Assembly (NCBI GenBank): GCA_023415375.1
Contig: JAEZKW010000191.1
Span: 1 to 15,493, forward strand
Direction: 5' to 3'
Origin: Bacillota bacterium
GTDB lineage: Bacteria; Bacillota; UBA4882; UBA8346
DNA length: 15,493 bases
Under the pieces are notes generated by a model. It did no database searches. It was given only the letters and a program-made list of their open reading frames with translations, and was not told where the DNA came from. Every line of letters starts with the position of its first letter. Position 1 is the first letter of the stretch. This document shows, in pieces, positions 13,997 to 15,493 of the stretch. The translations under genes and the position numbers were made by a program.

Positions 13997-14149
13997 TTAC
14001 TCTGTTTCGCTCCATCTCCACTGCCAATTCTGTTCATACAAATCAACCAACCGTCGGTTACCTTCAAGAATCAGACAGTTTTACGCATTGTTATTCTTAG
14101 CCGCTTTAGTAAAATGGAAATTCTCGGTTATTACATCAGCCCGGTCAAT
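13997..14149 (-). pseudogene. C-terminal remnant of a phospholipase-D-family nuclease gene
   Basis: Read on the minus strand from 14149, the frame gives IDRADVITENFHFTKAAKNN, then NA, a stop (TAA at 14083-14081), and in the same frame NCLILEGNRRLVDLYEQNWQ through to ETE and a stop at 13999-13997. This matches the end of PLD-type endonucleases, where the second HKD motif is followed by V-I-T-G-S-F-N-F-T-K-A-A, a K-N-A-E-N stretch and a final L-x-x-x-Y-x-x-x-W-x-x-R-W. Here GS has become EN, there is a stop inside, and the sequence upstream of about 14150 is no longer homologous, so the N-terminal bulk including the first HKD motif is lost. The break coincides with the start of a hairpin-rich element. 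Confidence 0.7.
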
Positions 14150-14335
14150 GAATGAAATCAGCAAACGTCGGAATGACAGAAATGTTTTCTGAAATGAAAC
14201 CGGAAACCGTTGTAACTGCAGAAACGGTTTCCGTGTGACTGACCAAGGGAAATCTTTTTGGGTCGAATCCGGTCAATCCGGCACCTTTAAAAAGGCGATG
14301 AATCCGGGAAATCCCGGTCCTTTTTCTTATATATT
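14150..14335 (+). repeat. Hairpin-rich element, possible insertion or small RNA
   Basis: Contains a perfect 11-bp stem CGGAAACCGTT/AACGGTTTCCG (14201-14211 and 14223-14233), a CCTTT/AAAGG stem (14284-14295), repeated AATCCGG words, and ends in CCGGGA AA TCCCGG followed by TCCTTTTTC. The ending is a plus-strand terminator, although no plus-strand gene precedes it. A minus-strand open frame here is interrupted and repeat-like. It begins where the nuclease homology breaks off. It may be a mobile element remnant or a short non-coding transcript. Confidence 0.45.
14304..14335 (+). terminator. Terminator-like hairpin at the end of the hairpin element
   Basis: CCGGGA (14304-14309) and TCCCGG (14312-14317) are perfect arms, followed by TCCTTTTTCTTATATATTTTT. 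Only the plus strand has the T run, so it would end rightward transcripts heading toward the AraC-type gene. Confidence 0.6.
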
Positions 14336-14403
14336 TTTGTCCCACTTATCCTCACATATGACCTCATCGTTGAAAAAGTTTGAAGGATGAAGTTCAAAAT
14401 GTG

Positions 14404-14436
14404 AAAAATTTATCTCACTTCATATTATAGAAGTGA
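14404..14436 (-). terminator. Probable terminator of the AraC-family gene
   Basis: On the minus strand TCACTTC TATAATAT GAAGTGA (14436-14415) comes immediately after the stop codon and is followed by GATAAATTTTTC. The stem is 7 bp and AT-rich, so strength is moderate. Confidence 0.45.
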
Positions 14437-15357
14437 TTATTCGTTTCCTCGGTTTTCCACCCAACGTCTCCCAAAAGATATGCAGTTGTTAGATTCTTCA
14501 AAATGCTTTCTGTGTTGATAAGAAGAAGGGGATTGTTTCATATATTTTTTAAATATTCTACAGAAATAGTTCACATCCTCAAACCCTACCGCCAACGCTA
14601 TATCAGTTACGCTGCTTTCCTTTTGATTTAACAGCATAACAGCTTTTTCAATACGCAACTGATTCAAATAATCAGTGAAGTTTTTTCCTGTCATCTGCTT
14701 GAACTTAGTACAAAAATATCCCTTCGACATTTCCGCAAGTTCGGCTATCTGTGGGAGTGTAATTTTGCTTTCATAATTGCTTTCGATATATTCCAGAACA
14801 TTTTGAAACCGGGCATAAGTTTTCCCTAATAGCTCTACGTCTCTCTCGGTAAGAGATTCTGCTATCTGGCTCTTGAATAATTCGAAAAAGATATCGTACA
14901 TCAGGGAAAGCATCTGAAATTCGTACCCGTTTTCTTTTGCTTTATTTTCGGCGATCATATCCTTTAACGCTTGTCTGATATTGTTGTTTTCAATTTTGTT
15001 ATTAAATAAAACAAAGTTTTGTTTGACAGGTGTGATATATTTTTCGCTGCATTCCGTGGGGGCATAAAAATCAAGATAATTTAAATTAAAATTAAAAACA
15101 ACACAGTCTGTCGAATTACAAAATCTTTCGCTGTAATGGTATTCGTTGTTATTAATCAGAAAGATATCTTCAGAGGTAACGGGATAATGCCCACGGCCGC
15201 AATAAAACACGGCCTGAACTTTTTGAAAGTAAAAAAATTGAAGTAAATTATTATGCATGTGCTTTTCAAATATTCGCCTATGGGTATCATGATAATGTTC
15301 TTCAATCGTGATGGGAGATGGTTTATCTTTTAATATTTCTAATAGATTATTAGGCAT
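14437..15357 (-). CDS. AraC-family transcriptional regulator
   Basis: 306 aa DNA-binding regulator. The N-terminal part (about 15-110) looks like the cupin-type ligand-binding domain of the family: HYHDTH (21-26) and an acidic stretch SEDIFLINNNEYH. The C-terminal part (about 183-285) holds the two helix-turn-helix units, the first around LPQIAELAEMSKGYFCTKFK (201-220) and the second around SSVTDIALAVGFEDVNYFCR (248-267), followed by the signature KKYMKQSPSSYQ. Start CAT at 15357 (ATG on the minus strand) has GGAG 5 nt upstream. It may have an extra C-terminal tail of about 20 residues. A clear sigma-A promoter lies behind it. No target gene is in the window, although such regulators often control a divergent neighbour, here beyond the right edge. 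Ligand unknown, sugars being common for this domain layout. Confidence 0.93.
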   Translation of the reverse strand: MPNNLLEILKDKPSPITIEEHYHDTHRRIFEKHMHNNLLQFFYFQKVQAVFYCGRGHYPVTSEDIFLINNNEYHYSERFCNSTDCVVFNFNLNYLDFYAPTECSEKYITPVKQNFVLFNNKIENNNIRQALKDMIAENKAKENGYEFQMLSLMYDIFFELFKSQIAESLTERDVELLGKTYARFQNVLEYIESNYESKITLPQIAELAEMSKGYFCTKFKQMTGKNFTDYLNQLRIEKAVMLLNQKESSVTDIALAVGFEDVNYFCRIFKKYMKQSPSSYQHRKHFEESNNCISFGRRWVENRGNE

Positions 15358-15433
15358 ATTTTCTCCAATATGAATATTCTGCTAATTCGCAGGAACCTAA
15401 TCCAAGCGGAACACCAAAAGATCGTGTATACTG

Positions 15434-15445
15434 AAATTGCAATTT
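15434..15445. promoter_or_regulatory. Perfect palindrome at the AraC-gene transcription start (possible operator)
   Basis: AAATTGCAATTT is a 12-bp perfect palindrome located just downstream of the minus-strand -10 box, covering the expected +1. Its place suits a repressor or autoregulatory site. AraC proteins more often bind direct repeats, so another regulator is possible. Confidence 0.4.
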
Positions 15446-15450
15446 GCTTT

Positions 15451-15479
15451 ATTATACAGGATTTTTATAATATTTTCAA
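15451..15479 (-). promoter_or_regulatory. Sigma-A promoter of the AraC-family gene
   Basis: On the minus strand TTGAAA (15479-15474), a 17-base spacer and TATAAT (15456-15451), the latter preceded by TG in CTGTATAAT. Transcription would start near 15445, leaving a leader of about 90 nt. Confidence 0.75.
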
Positions 15480-15493
15480 TCGTGCTACCGCAA

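Noticed and set aside
14250..14286. GGGTCGAATCC followed by CCGGCACC, like a tRNA T-arm and 3' end
   Set aside because: The T-loop is one base short and there is no matching acceptor, D-arm or anticodon arm upstream.
14145..14345. Minus-strand 66-codon open frame in the hairpin element
   Set aside because: Made of hairpin-repeat sequence with no recognisable domain; its end runs out of frame into the PLD remnant.
1..15493. CRISPR arrays, rRNA genes, complete IS elements or prophage modules
   Set aside because: No regularly spaced direct repeats, no rRNA-like sequence and no transposase or phage structural genes were seen.

Overview
This window looks like chromosomal DNA from a low-to-mid-GC Bacillota (Firmicutes-type) bacterium, probably motile and perhaps spore-forming. 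The reasons are strong GGAGG-type ribosome binding sites, frequent TTG starts, U-tract terminators, a sigma-28-like promoter before a chemotaxis receptor, a PRPP-class riboswitch, and a tiny Gly/Cys-rich membrane protein gene of a kind common in spore formers. No species can be named from the sequence alone.

Layout. (1) 1-1878: a terminator of an upstream gene, then a methyl-accepting chemotaxis protein (MCP) gene behind a GCCGATAA sigma-28-type -10 box. (2) 2132-12474: a long plus-strand purine operon. A sigma-A promoter is followed by a ykkC-type (PRPP) riboswitch with an overlapping intrinsic terminator, then purB, purF, purM, purN, purH, a FabZ-like hot-dog gene, purC and purD. (3) 12475-14436: a poorly conserved stretch with strong terminators, two tiny genes (39 and 50 codons), a decayed FAD-oxidoreductase fragment, the broken end of a phospholipase-D-type nuclease gene, and a hairpin-rich element. 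(4) 14437-15493: a minus-strand AraC-family regulator with its promoter and a perfect palindrome at the likely transcription start.

The pur genes cover PurF (step 1), PurN (step 3), PurM (step 5), PurC, PurB, PurH, plus PurD (step 2). PurS/PurQ/PurL and PurE/PurK are absent and must be encoded elsewhere. If the riboswitch senses PRPP, as its sequence and setting suggest, the operon would be switched on when the substrate of PurF accumulates.

Most notable points: two diverged copies of a 200-250 bp structured repeat stand in inverted orientation on either side of purN, and nearby repeat hairpin sequence has become the last codons of purN. The FabZ-like protein inside the purine operon has Tyr where the catalytic His should be but keeps the Glu. 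The PRPP-type aptamer is solitary, without a guanine aptamer. Between purD and the AraC gene there are small genes and pseudogene pieces too short for ordinary gene calling.
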